Assembly (NCBI RefSeq): GCF_014199335.1
Contig: NZ_JACIJI010000007.1
Location: 1 to 64,000 of the forward strand
Length of the DNA: 64,000 nt
DNA from: Stakelama sediminis
Lineage (GTDB): Bacteria; Pseudomonadota; Alphaproteobacteria; Sphingomonadales; Sphingomonadaceae
Reading direction: 5' to 3'
A program made the position numbers and the translations under genes. Below are positions 7,027 to 17,000 of this stretch, in pieces. Under the pieces are notes generated by a model that saw nothing but the letters and a program-made list of their open reading frames with translations, was not told the DNA's origin and made no database searches. Each line of letters starts with the position of its first letter. The first letter of the stretch is position 1.

Positions 7027-9596
7027 TTTTTTGCAATCCCGATGCTGAGAACCCGTCCGAGCGGGGAATAATTCGTCGAATCATAGGGCGTGTCGCTGAC
7101 TGTCGACACGCTGATCGGCGGCGGCGTGACGTTAAAGGCATTATCGAGTGCCAGGGTCAGATCGAGACCATCAAGCCAGCCCTTGCCGCGCGTTCCCAGC
7201 TGGTATCGCGCCACGAAATCGAAACGCATCTGGGCCGGTAGCGAGACGATAGGCGTAAACCGCGTATCCGCCAGTCGCCCGCTATAGCTGGCCACCGCGG
7301 TGAGGGTCAGCCCCTGATGCTTCCAGCTGACATGCCCTCTACCGCGCCAGTGCGGGGGATTGAACAGGATCCCGGCAAGCTGCAGGTCGGGCTGATCAGT
7401 GCTGATCTGGCGGTGGCTGGTGAGATAACTGACGTCGAGACCAAGCGCGATGCGGTCGCCACGCGTTCCGAGCGCACCGTCATAGGACAGCAGGACATCT
7501 ATCCCATGCGCCCATTGGTGCCCCGCATTGACGTTGCTGTTGTCGATCACCGCGATCACGCTCGACGGGTCATAGGCCTCACCGGTACCGTTATAGAAGC
7601 TGGCTCCGCTGGCGATCAGTTGCTGCAGCAGCGCAGGGCTGGGCGACCGGATCACCGATGATGCGTAGATCGGATCCTGCAGGGACTGGCTGATAAAACC
7701 GATCGGATTGACGATCCGGTCGAAATAGCGAACGTTGAAATAACTGAGTTCGGCACGAAAGCCGGTCATGGACGGCGGATGCAGCGCGGCGGTGACCGAC
7801 CAGTTGGTGGCGCGTTCCGGCGCAAGGTCCGGATTGCCGCCCATCACATACAGGGCTGTGGCACCCGCCGGCGGATTGACGGCACCAAAGGCCCGTGCAT
7901 CGAGCAGTTCGATCAGCGGGGGCTGGTAGCGTTGCAACAGCGTGGCGGCCCGGAAGGAGCGTCCCCAGCTTGCCTTGAGATCAAGCGCGGCGATCGGCGC
8001 ATAGACCAGCCCCAGCTTGGGAGTCGTCACCGAGCCGGTGTTCTCATAGTCCTCATAGCGTGCCGCCGCGCTCAGATTGAGCCGGTAGATGCCGGGAACG
8101 TGCAGGACTGGTGCCACGAGCGGCACATCCAGCTCGCCATAGGCATAGCGATCCCATTGCGACCGGCTGAAATTGAGCGGACTCCCTGCGCCCCGGTCGT
8201 TTTTGAGGCTGACCGTGCGATAGCCGATGCCCGTCGCGACCTTGACCATGCCGGCGGGCATGCGGAACAACGGGCCATCTCCGGAAAGCTCGAAGCCTTT
8301 GGCGTGATTACAATAACAGCCGGCCGCGAGCGGCACACGGGTCGTGCCGGCATAGCGGACAATGTCATAGCCCACCCGGTCCCCGGCAATACTGCCGGAC
8401 AAGGCCAGCCGCCATCCCGATCCGAGCGCGAGTTGGAACGAGGGCGCCAGGGCATAGGCACGATCCTGGGTGACCTGATTCTGGCGTCCGAGCGTAAGGT
8501 CGCCGGCCGGATTAGTGGCATAGCCCGTCACGCTGCGCCGGGTGTTGAATAGGGCATCGACCCTGAATGAAAGGCTGGGGGACAGATCCTGATGCAGGCT
8601 GATCAGCGCATTATGCGCACGCATGGCGGGATATAGCGTAAGGCCGGGTGAGCGATTGGCAGCATAGCTACGCTGCGACGCCGAAATCGCGCTGTTGCTG
8701 CTATACTGATAGGCGGCGATAAATCCGCCGCCGGTCCACCGTTTGCCACCGGTCACAGCATAGAGCTGGCTGAAGTTTCCGCCATCGGTGGAACCGCCGA
8801 TGCGCGCCCGCGTCTCGACCCCGTTCATGTCGCGTTTGAGCAGGATATTGGCGACACCGCCGACCGCATCCGATCCATAAAGTGCAGACGCTCCGTCGGG
8901 CACGATTTCGATCCGGTCGACCGCCCCCAGCGGGATCGTTGAGACATCGACGCTCTGGCGCGACCCGCTATAGGCGATCCGGTGGCCGTTGAGCAGCGTC
9001 AGGGTAGCATCGCTGCCCAGACCGCGCAGATTGATGGACGAACCGCCGCCGACATCGACGCCGTTGATCGCGGGAACGTTGAGACCGATCCCGGGATTCT
9101 GACCGCCGCCGAAGCTTTGCGGAATAGACCGGACGACCTCGCCCAGCGTGGCCTGACCTGCATCGCGCATTTGCTGCTGGTCAAGCCGGATGACCGGCGA
9201 TGCCACCGGCGCACCGCGGATCCGGCTGCCGGTGACAAGGATATCTCGTGTCGCTGCTGTCTCCCCGGCACCGTTTGAGCGTTGAACGCGCTCGATGATC
9301 AGCGCCGTCCCGGCACGCCGTGCGCGCAGCCCCGACCCGGCGAGGAGAATGGCAATCGCCTGTTCAGCAGTATAGCGTCCGGAAAGCGCCGGCGCGCGTT
9401 TACCCGCGACGAGCCCGGCAGGAATGATCAGGTTCGTACCTGAAAGCAGCGCGACCTGTCGCAGCGAGCTTCCGAGCGGACCGGCTGCTATCGCATAGGT
9501 CCGTTGCGCCTGCTGACCTGCCGTCGCGCAGGATATACCCGCCAGCACGGTCACTGCCGCGCTCGTACCAAGCATCATCGCCTGTTGAATTCTCAT
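7020..9596 (-). CDS. TonB-dependent receptor with STN signalling domain
   Basis: An outer-membrane receptor of 858 residues from the preferred start at 9596, which follows GGGGGAGGGAGCG; an ATG five codons upstream is less likely. It has a signal peptide (TSAAVTVLAGISCATA). An STN domain follows (YAIAAGPLGSSLRQVALLSGTNL to about residue 105), then a TonB-box-like DILVTG and the plug (SIPQSFGGGQNPG, LRGLGSDATLTLLNG). The 22-strand barrel ends in KKW. The STN domain passes ligand status to FecR. In this context the ligand is probably the lasso peptide itself rather than an iron chelate; that is inference from neighbours. Confidence 0.92.
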   Translation of the reverse strand: MRIQQAMMLGTSAAVTVLAGISCATAGQQAQRTYAIAAGPLGSSLRQVALLSGTNLIIPAGLVAGKRAPALSGRYTAEQAIAILLAGSGLRARRAGTALIIERVQRSNGAGETAATRDILVTGSRIRGAPVASPVIRLDQQQMRDAGQATLGEVVRSIPQSFGGGQNPGIGLNVPAINGVDVGGGSSINLRGLGSDATLTLLNGHRIAYSGSRQSVDVSTIPLGAVDRIEIVPDGASALYGSDAVGGVANILLKRDMNGVETRARIGGSTDGGNFSQLYAVTGGKRWTGGGFIAAYQYSSNSAISASQRSYAANRSPGLTLYPAMRAHNALISLHQDLSPSLSFRVDALFNTRRSVTGYATNPAGDLTLGRQNQVTQDRAYALAPSFQLALGSGWRLALSGSIAGDRVGYDIVRYAGTTRVPLAAGCYCNHAKGFELSGDGPLFRMPAGMVKVATGIGYRTVSLKNDRGAGSPLNFSRSQWDRYAYGELDVPLVAPVLHVPGIYRLNLSAAARYEDYENTGSVTTPKLGLVYAPIAALDLKASWGRSFRAATLLQRYQPPLIELLDARAFGAVNPPAGATALYVMGGNPDLAPERATNWSVTAALHPPSMTGFRAELSYFNVRYFDRIVNPIGFISQSLQDPIYASSVIRSPSPALLQQLIASGASFYNGTGEAYDPSSVIAVIDNSNVNAGHQWAHGIDVLLSYDGALGTRGDRIALGLDVSYLTSHRQISTDQPDLQLAGILFNPPHWRGRGHVSWKHQGLTLTAVASYSGRLADTRFTPIVSLPAQMRFDFVARYQLGTRGKGWLDGLDLTLALDNAFNVTPPPISVSTVSDTPYDSTNYSPLGRVLSIGIAKKW

Positions 9597-9694
9597 CGCT
9601 CCCTCCCCCATGTGCGGGCAGCACGCACGGTTGCGTGCCGTTCAGGAGCGATTGACGCCGGGCGAGCAAAACCTGCCCCCCCCCAACGCTCAAA

Positions 9695-10708
9695 TTATGT
9701 CGCAGGCGTCCCGGCCGAGGTGAGAAGCAGTTCTCCCCTATTCATTGTGACAAGGTGAAGATGGAAGGATGCAGCTACGGCTTCAGCAAAGCCGTTCAGG
9801 TCACCGGCACGATAGGCGCCGCTGACCTTGAGCCTTCCCAGTTCAGGATCGGCGAGACGCAGCCTATAGGTCGAATAACGATTGGCTTCGGCCACCGCCT
9901 CGGCAAGTGGGGTGTCGTCAAATCCGAGCATGCCGCTCGGCCATTGGGTCGCGAGCGGCTGTATCGGCCTGGGCGCGGGTAACGGCATGGAAGGACGGAA
10001 TGCGAGTGTCTGAGCGGCGCGCAGGCGTTCGACCGACAACGGCTCAGCGTTTCCGGTTTCGTCGTTGCGGACATCGACAGCCCCGCGCAGTAGCGTCACC
10101 CGGACCTGATGCCGGATCAGCGCAACATCGAATATCGTTCCTCTGGCGGTGACCGAGGCACCGGCTGCCGTGACCGTAAAAGGTCGGTTGACATCATGGG
10201 TTACTGTAAACCGTGCCCGGCCGCGCACGAGCCGGACGCGCCGGCTATGAGGATCGAAAGCGACCTCGACCCGGCTGTTGGTATCGAGCGTTACCTGCGA
10301 TCCGTCGGCGAGACGAATCTGCCGGATCTGACCGATTTTCGACGCATAGACCGGTTTCTGACCGGCTGGTTCCGGCGCACGAAAGGATATCAGGGTGACG
10401 CCAAGCACCGCGATCAGCAGCACCGCCGCCGCAGCCAGAACATAGGGTCGAAGCCGTTCACCACGCATCTGCCTGCGGTCCGGCAAGCCACGGGACTGAC
10501 CGACGCGGGTTTGCGCCAGCAGGCCCGCCTGATTCCAGCCCGCTTCCATTCTAGCATAGATATCGGCGTGACGCGGATCGGCATCGCGCCATTGGTCAAA
10601 GGCGGCCGGATCGAAACCACCGTCCGGATCGTGCGCACGCGCCGCCCAGTCCGCAGCTTCGCGACGGATCGTCTCGTCAGATCGATGTCCGGCACCTGGG
10701 CGGGTCAT
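9695..10708 (-). CDS. FecR-type anti-sigma / signal transducer
   Basis: A 337-residue inner-membrane protein. The cytoplasmic N-terminal domain carries EAADWAARAHDPDGG...FDQWRDADPRHADIYARME, the DUF4880-type anti-sigma part. One membrane helix follows (about residues 88-108, VLAAAAVLLIAVLGVTLISF), then the periplasmic FecR domain (IRLADGSQVTLDTNSRVEV, RGRARFTV) and a C-terminal STN-like part (LRLADPELGRLKVSGAYRAGDL). It should relay the receptor signal to the sigma factor. The start overlaps the sigma factor stop as ATGA. Confidence 0.93.
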   Translation of the reverse strand: MTRPGAGHRSDETIRREAADWAARAHDPDGGFDPAAFDQWRDADPRHADIYARMEAGWNQAGLLAQTRVGQSRGLPDRRQMRGERLRPYVLAAAAVLLIAVLGVTLISFRAPEPAGQKPVYASKIGQIRQIRLADGSQVTLDTNSRVEVAFDPHSRRVRLVRGRARFTVTHDVNRPFTVTAAGASVTARGTIFDVALIRHQVRVTLLRGAVDVRNDETGNAEPLSVERLRAAQTLAFRPSMPLPAPRPIQPLATQWPSGMLGFDDTPLAEAVAEANRYSTYRLRLADPELGRLKVSGAYRAGDLNGFAEAVAASFHLHLVTMNRGELLLTSAGTPAT

Positions 10709-11292
10709 GCATCGTCACTCATGGCACGGTCGATTTCGGCAATGGCACGCCCCATATGTTTGCGCACCGCGCGAACACTGATCCCGACGTGCTCTGCAAC
10801 TTCCGCATAGCTATATCCGTCGAGCCGACATGCCATGAAGATCTCCCGGGTAGTTGGCCGAAGCCGCATCATAGCCGTTTCCAGACGCTGGACCATGTCT
10901 CTTGCCTCAAGCTGCCGAAAGGGATCGGCCCCGGCAAGCGGAACGTCATGTGCGGGAACATGCGCGTCCGCCGAACGGCGGTCTTCACGCCGCGCGCGAT
11001 CCCGTACGAGATTGGTGGCGATACGGGTGAGATAAGCTTCGGGACAGTCGAGCGACCGCAGAAAGCCTTTGCCCTTGCGCGCAAGGCGTTCAAAGCTCTC
11101 ATGGACGAGATCCTGTGCTTCGTCCGCGCCGGCTTGCTGAACAAAATAGCGGTGCAGCCGGGATGCCTGGGACTGATACAGCCTTTCCAGCTCGGGGTCG
11201 TCGCCCGTTGCCCCGCCGGCAGAGGGTAAGGGATCACCGACCCCTGCAGCAACTGCCCGCCCGCCGAGTCCGCGCAACAGTTTCAAGCGCAT
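10705..11292 (-). CDS. FecI-type ECF sigma factor
   Basis: An RNA polymerase sigma factor of about 195 residues from the preferred start at 11292 (MRLKLLRG); the frame stays open to an ATG at 11418, but those extra 42 residues do not look like sigma sequence. Region 2 is LYQSQASRLHRYFVQQAGADEAQDLVHESFERLA. Region 4 is LRPTTREIFMACRLDGYSYAEVAEHVGISVRAVRKHM. It heads the minus-strand operon sigma-fecR-receptor-isopeptidase and would direct that operon when lasso peptide or another ligand is sensed. No clear ribosome site precedes either start. Confidence 0.9.
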   Translation of the reverse strand: MRLKLLRGLGGRAVAAGVGDPLPSAGGATGDDPELERLYQSQASRLHRYFVQQAGADEAQDLVHESFERLARKGKGFLRSLDCPEAYLTRIATNLVRDRARREDRRSADAHVPAHDVPLAGADPFRQLEARDMVQRLETAMMRLRPTTREIFMACRLDGYSYAEVAEHVGISVRAVRKHMGRAIAEIDRAMSDDA

Positions 11293-11868
11293 CGAACCGT
11301 GGCGCTGCAATGCGTCTCTGACTGTATCCCCTTGTGGATGTGCACCATATTCGGCCCCGCTCCTGCTCGCGAGGCCGCACCGGGCTAAGCCGGGTGTTGA
11401 GAACATGCTCAAGAACATGCGCCAGCGCTTTTAGTCGAAAACGACCTGGACAGATGCGATGGCCACCCGGCCGCGAAAGACGCGGCGGTGCTGATTTTCC
11501 CGAGCGAGGTTCTCAAGCCTCGGCGCCGCTCCTGCGACGCACCTTTCAGCGTGCGGCCGCCTCCGTAAAAATGCAAGGCCGACAGGACCTGCCTGTCAGA
11601 TATATTCATATCCGATTGAATTTGGATTGTGATCGCGCTTGCGGATTTCCTAATAACGGCAGGTTCGGCGGTTTCGGATGGCCGACCTGCCGGGATGAAC
11701 CTATCCGGCAGTTGTGGCGCACGTTCTCAAGCGTGTTTCTCAACATTTGAGATCGTCGAACACCGGAACATGTCGACGATCTTCCCCTTCCGGGCGCAGC
11801 GGTGAAACCGCTATCTCAGCTATTATGCGATCGCCGTTTCAAATGGCTTGCATAACGCAATCCGATGG
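11293..11868. other. Intergenic region between sigma factor and imuA; inverted repeat
   Basis: No convincing gene is seen; frames here have shadow-like composition. It must hold the sigma-factor promoter (minus) and the SOS promoter (plus). A perfect 10-bp inverted repeat, AGATCGTCGA (11750-11759) and TCGACGATCT (11773-11782), has a 13-base spacer. It could be a structured RNA or a binding site; there is no T-run. Confidence 0.4.
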
Positions 11869-11883
11869 GAACATAATGGGAAC
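11869..11883 (+). promoter_or_regulatory. LexA (SOS) box of the imuA-imuB-dnaE2 operon
   Basis: GAAC-ATAATGG-GAAC is an exact match to the alphaproteobacterial LexA operator GTTC-N7-GTTC read on the other strand. It ends three bases before the proposed imuA start (11887), so LexA bound here would cover the translation start region and repress the cassette until DNA damage. Confidence 0.88.
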
Positions 11884-11886
11884 ATA

Positions 11887-12639
11887 ATGGTTGATTCGGC
11901 ACCAATCCCGTCTGCACAAAGACTGGCATCACCCGCCCTTCAAGAAGCCAAGCTTCTGTTCGGGCTGCCTGTGATCGACCAATGGCTGAACGGTGGATTG
12001 CGGCGGGACGGAGTGCATGAATTTTTCACCGTAATGGATGCGGATAAAAGCGCGGCAACCGCCTTTGCCTTCTTACTTTCGGCTCGCGCCTGCCCGGATA
12101 CGCCGCTGTTCTGGCAGCGTATCGCCGACAGCAAGCGCGAAGAAAGGGTGTCTGCTCCCGGCCTGATCGACCTTGGGTTGAACCCTGATCGCATTATCCT
12201 GATCGAACTCAATACTCTCGAAGCGCTGCTGAAAGCGGCGGTCGATAGTGTTCGACATGGTGGGCTGGGTGCTGCGATTCTGGAAATCGACGGACGCGCG
12301 CCAGGCTATGACCTGACCGCATCCCGGCGGCTGGCATTGGCGGCAGAGCGCAGCGGAACGATGGTGATGATCGTACGTAGTCGCGCGCGCCCCTCTTCCA
12401 GCGCCGCGCACAGCCGATGGCAGGTGGCAAGCGCACCGTCGGTGCCGCTTGCCGCCAACGCGCCGGGGCAGACGGCTTTCGACCTGACCTTGTTACGTCA
12501 GCGCGGCGGGCGCGAAGGATTGCATCTGCAACTGGAATGGGACCGTGAACATACTCGTTTCCGGACGCCGCTATCTGGCGGCATATCTACCGTTTCTGCC
12601 GGCCGAGCGGCGGATCGCAGCGCATCTCGCGCCGCCTGA
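11887..12639 (+). CDS. imuA: ImuA, SOS mutagenesis accessory protein
   Basis: A 250-residue RecA/SulA-like protein that acts with ImuB and DnaE2 in damage-induced mutagenesis. Recognised from LLFGLPVIDQWLNGGLRRDGVHEFF, the NRxH-like glycine-rich N-terminus of ImuA, and from its position first in the imuA-imuB-dnaE2 order. The start MVDSAPIP lies just after the LexA box; an upstream in-frame ATG (11848) would place the box inside the gene. There is no ribosome site of normal form. The last 95 bases overlap imuB in another frame, a long overlap. Confidence 0.88.
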   Translation: MVDSAPIPSAQRLASPALQEAKLLFGLPVIDQWLNGGLRRDGVHEFFTVMDADKSAATAFAFLLSARACPDTPLFWQRIADSKREERVSAPGLIDLGLNPDRIILIELNTLEALLKAAVDSVRHGGLGAAILEIDGRAPGYDLTASRRLALAAERSGTMVMIVRSRARPSSSAAHSRWQVASAPSVPLAANAPGQTAFDLTLLRQRGGREGLHLQLEWDREHTRFRTPLSGGISTVSAGRAADRSASRAA

Positions 12640-14053
12640 CACGCCCTTTGCCGTTACCGAGAAACTGCGTGGGGCGCTGCGGATTGCGGCACTGTCGCCG
12701 GTCGCGGCAGGGCTGGGCCTGACCCGTGGCATGGCGTTGGCGGATGCGCGGGCCCGCGTTCCTGGCCTGCCCGCCTTTGTTCACGCCCCTGAGGAAGACC
12801 AGGCCCTGCTCAACGGGCTGGCGGAAAGCTGCGAGCGCTATACGCCGATGGTCGCCCTTGCCGGAGACGCAGCACTGCTACTCGACCTTACCGGATGTTT
12901 CGATGCGCTCGGACTGACGGAAAGAGGCATTATGCAGGATCTGGAGAAACGCCTTGCCCGCAAGGGGTTTCAGGCAAGCCTGCGTCTGGCTGCCACCCCT
13001 GATGCAGCCCTGGCGTTGGCAAAGTTCGCCACCGCCTCTGTCGAAGCATTGCCGGTCGCCGCCCTCTGTCTGGACAAGGACGTTCATGATGCGCTGAACC
13101 GTGCGGGCCTGCGCACCATCGGCGACCTGACGGACCGGCCCCGCGCACCGTTGGCGGCACGCTTCGGCACAGCCCTGCCGGTGCAGCTGGCGCGCCTGCT
13201 TGAAGAAGATGCGCGGATCACCCCGCGTCGCGCTCCACCGCCGATATGGGTCGAACAACGCTTCGCCGAACCCATGGCCACCGTCGCGCCGGCACTCGAT
13301 ATGATCGAAAAACTGGCCGAACGTGCAGGCGCGATACTGGACGAGCGCGGCATGGGGGGACGCCGCTTCGATATCGCGCTGTTCCGAACCGATGGGCATG
13401 TCGCGCGACTGGGTGTAAACGCCGGCAAGCCATTACGCGCCCCGGAAGCGATCCGACGCCTGTTCGCCGAACGGCTGGACTCGCTTGCCGATCCGCTCGA
13501 TCCCGGCTTCGGCTATGACATGATCCGTCTGTCGGTGCCTTTGATTGAATCGCTGGAGGCGAAACAACAAGCGCTCGATCAGGCGGAAGCAGCACGCGAC
13601 CTGACCCCGCTCCTCGATCGGTTGATGGTTCGCTTCGGCACGCAAAGCGTACGACGCTTTCGCGCCATGGATGCGCATCTTCCCGAATATAGCGCAACGC
13701 TTGTCCCGCCTGATGCGCCACGGCAGCCATGGCCCTCGCCGGTGCCGGGTGAACCGCCGCTACGCCCGTTGTTTCTCTATGATCCGCCACAGCGTGTCAG
13801 CGTGATTGCCGAAGTCCCCGACGGCCCGCCGCGCCGTTTCGTCTGGCGTGGAAATCCCTATCGCGTTGTGCGCCATGAAGGACCGGAACGCATTGCCTAT
13901 CCCTGGTGGAAACATCCCGAAGGCAGGGGCCGGACGCGTGATTATTATCGGGTAGAGGCGGAAAGCGGCCATCGTTTCTGGCTGTTTCGCCACGGCCTGT
14001 ATGGGCGAGAAAAGGCCGATCCGGCCTGGTATCTTCACGGGCTGTTCGCATGA
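12545..14053 (+). CDS. imuB: ImuB, inactive Y-family polymerase-like clamp adaptor
   Basis: A 502-residue Y-family DNA-polymerase homologue that in this system is not catalytic but links DnaE2 to the beta clamp. Sequence landmarks include RRYLAAYLPFLPAERR at the start, ALLLDLTGCFDALG, the fingers/palm LAATPDAALALAKF, the helix-hairpin-helix stretch LNRAGLRTIGDLTDRP, and a C-terminal module (YPWWKHPEGRGRTRDYYRVE...RFWLFRHGLY) seen in ImuB proteins. It begins inside imuA and ends in an ATGA overlap with dnaE2. Confidence 0.9.
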   Translation: MNILVSGRRYLAAYLPFLPAERRIAAHLAPPDTPFAVTEKLRGALRIAALSPVAAGLGLTRGMALADARARVPGLPAFVHAPEEDQALLNGLAESCERYTPMVALAGDAALLLDLTGCFDALGLTERGIMQDLEKRLARKGFQASLRLAATPDAALALAKFATASVEALPVAALCLDKDVHDALNRAGLRTIGDLTDRPRAPLAARFGTALPVQLARLLEEDARITPRRAPPPIWVEQRFAEPMATVAPALDMIEKLAERAGAILDERGMGGRRFDIALFRTDGHVARLGVNAGKPLRAPEAIRRLFAERLDSLADPLDPGFGYDMIRLSVPLIESLEAKQQALDQAEAARDLTPLLDRLMVRFGTQSVRRFRAMDAHLPEYSATLVPPDAPRQPWPSPVPGEPPLRPLFLYDPPQRVSVIAEVPDGPPRRFVWRGNPYRVVRHEGPERIAYPWWKHPEGRGRTRDYYRVEAESGHRFWLFRHGLYGREKADPAWYLHGLFA

Positions 14054-17000
14054 TCGGCTATGCGGAACTGGCCGCGGCAACCAATTTTTCCTTCCTGCGT
14101 GGCGCAAGCCCGGCGGAGGATATGGTCGCGAGCGCGCTTGCACTGGGCCATTGCGGCATCGGCATTGCCGATCGCAACAGCGTAGCAGGCGTCGTGCGCG
14201 CACATGCCGTACTTCGCCATGTACGGGAGGAAGCCGCAGAGGCGGGAAAGGAAATCCCCGACTTCAAGCTGCTGGTCGGGGCGCGGCTTGTGTTTGCCGA
14301 TGCAACACCGGACATCCTTGCCTATCCGATGACGCGTCATGGCTGGGGACGGCTGACGCGATTGCTGACGACCGGCAATCTGCGTGCTGAAAAGGGCAAC
14401 TGCACGCTGTATCCCGATGACTTGCTGGCGTTCCGAGAAGACCTTCTCGTTATCGTCATCCCTCCCGTGACGAACGATCTGCTGATCCGGTTACGTGCGG
14501 CATTTTCCGACCGGTTATGGCTCGCGGCAAGCATGTTGCGACGCGGACGCGATGCCCGGATGCTGATGGCGCTGCGCGATCAGGCAAAAGTGACGGGGGT
14601 ACCGCTGGTTGCGATCAACGATGCGTTGTACGCGACCCCCGGCGCCCGCCCGCTCCACGATATTATGACTGCGATCCGGAAAAAAACGACGGTGCAGGCG
14701 GCAGGGAAAAGGCTTGCAGTCAACGCCGAGCGACACCTCAAATCACCGCAGGAAATGGCCCGTCTGTTCGCTGCAGCGCCAGAGGCCATCGACGCGATTC
14801 AGGACGTGCTGGCACGCATTTCCTTCACGCTGAATGATCTGCGCTACGAATATCCGCATGAACCGGTGCCGCCCGGCTATACGCCGCAGGGCTGGCTGAG
14901 CGAACTCGTCTGGATGTGCGCGCATGAACGCTGGCCCGACGGCGTGCCGGCCAGGCTGGCAGTGCTACTGCAGGAAGAACTGACGATCATCGAGGCGGCA
15001 GAATATGCGCCCTATTTTCTGACTGTCCACGACATTGTCCGCTTCGCGCAACGTCAAGGCATCCTGTGTCAAGGGCGCGGGAGCGCGGCCAATTCCGCCG
15101 TCTGTTTCGTGCTGGGCATTACCGCGGTCGATCCGGCCGAGCATAATCTGCTCTTCTCCCGCTTCATCTCCCCCGAGCGCAAGGAGCCGCCCGATATCGA
15201 CGTCGATTTCGAGCATGAGCGGCGCGAGGAGGTGATGCAATATGTCTATAAACGCTATGGTCGCCATCGCGCGGGAATTGCCGCCACCGTCATCCATTAT
15301 CGCCCGCGCAGTGCAGTGCGCGAGGTCGGCAAGGCGCTGGGACTGAGCGAGGATGTAACCGCGCGGCTGGCCGGTACTGTATGGGGCAGTTATGCTTCCA
15401 GCCAGAATCGCGAACGCTGGGCGGAAAGCGGCCTCGACCCCGGCAATCCCGAAATCGCGCGTGTCCATCATTTCACGCAAGCGATCCTGAACTTTCCTCG
15501 CCATCTGTCGCAGCATGTCGGTGGATTCGTGCTGACGCAGGACCGGCTCGACGAAACCGTACCGATCCATAATGCCGCGATGGCGGATCGCACCTTCATC
15601 GAATGGGACAAGGATGACATCGACGAACTGGGGCTGATGAAGGTCGATATACTGGCACTCGGGATGCTGAGCTGTATCCGCAAGGCGTTTGCGCTGATCG
15701 CAACGCATATCGGCAGGCAATATACGCTCGACAACGTGCCCGGCGATGCCCCGGACGTGTTCGCCATGCTTCAGCGCGGCGACAGCATTGGAGTGTTTCA
15801 GGTCGAAAGCCGGGCGCAGATGAACATGCTGCCGCGCCTCAAACCCCGTACATTCTATGATCTGGTCATTCAGGTGGCGATCGTGCGCCCCGGCCCGATT
15901 CAGGGCGATATGGTCCATCCCTATCTGCGGCGTCGGCAGGGGATTGAGAAAGTAGACTATCCTTCCCCCAGGCCGCCTCACGACCCGGACGAACTGCGCG
16001 GGCTGCTCGGCAAAACCGAAGGCGTGCCGCTGTTTCAGGAACAGGCGATGAAACTCGCCATCGTCGCAGCAGACTTTTCACCCGCCCAAGCCAACAAACT
16101 GCGGCGTGCCATGGCGACATTCCGCAATGTCGGCACCATCGACCAGTTTCGCGACAAGATGGTCGAGGGCATGGCGGCGCGCGGCTATGACCGCACCTTT
16201 GCCGAACGCTGTTTCAAACAGATTGAAGGGTTTGGCAGCTACGGCTTTCCCGAAAGCCATGCGCTGGCCTTTGCAAGGCTGGTCTGGGTGTCGTCCTATA
16301 TCAAATGCCGCTACCCCGCTGTGTTCGCCACGGCACTGCTCAATGCACAACCGATGGGGTTTTACGCGCCCGCCCAGATCGTCCGCGATGCTCGCGACCA
16401 TGGCGTGGAGGTGCGTGCGATCGACATCAACCACAGCCATTGGGACAATCGGCTGGAAGCAGCGGGAAGCGATTTCGCGCTGCGTCTCGGGATGCGACAG
16501 ATCAGCGGATTCCGCGAAGAATGGGCCCATCGCATCGTGGCGACCGTACCCCATACCGATATTGAGGATCTGGCCCGAAAAGCACATCTTCCGCAACGCG
16601 CACTCAACCTGCTCGCCGATTCCGATGCGTTGCGCTCGATCGCTCTCAACCGGCGAGAAGGATTGTGGGAAGCACGCCGGACACCGTCTGATGCATTGCC
16701 GCTGTTTGCAGCCGCGAACGCCCGCGAACTGGGCGAGGAGCCGGCGGCGATGCTGCCCGCCATGGCATTATCGGAAGAGGTCGCCGCCGACTATCAGACG
16801 ATCCGCCTGTCGCTGAAGGCACATCCCATGCACTTCCTGCGCCCGCTCTTCGATACCGAAAGCATAATACCCTGTGTCTCCCTTGCCGACGCGAAAAACG
16901 GCGATCGGGTAAGAGTCGCAGGCGTTGTGCTGGTGCGTCAGCGGCCCGGCAACGGCAATGCCATCTTTGTAACGCTTGAGGATGAAGGCGGTATCGCCAA

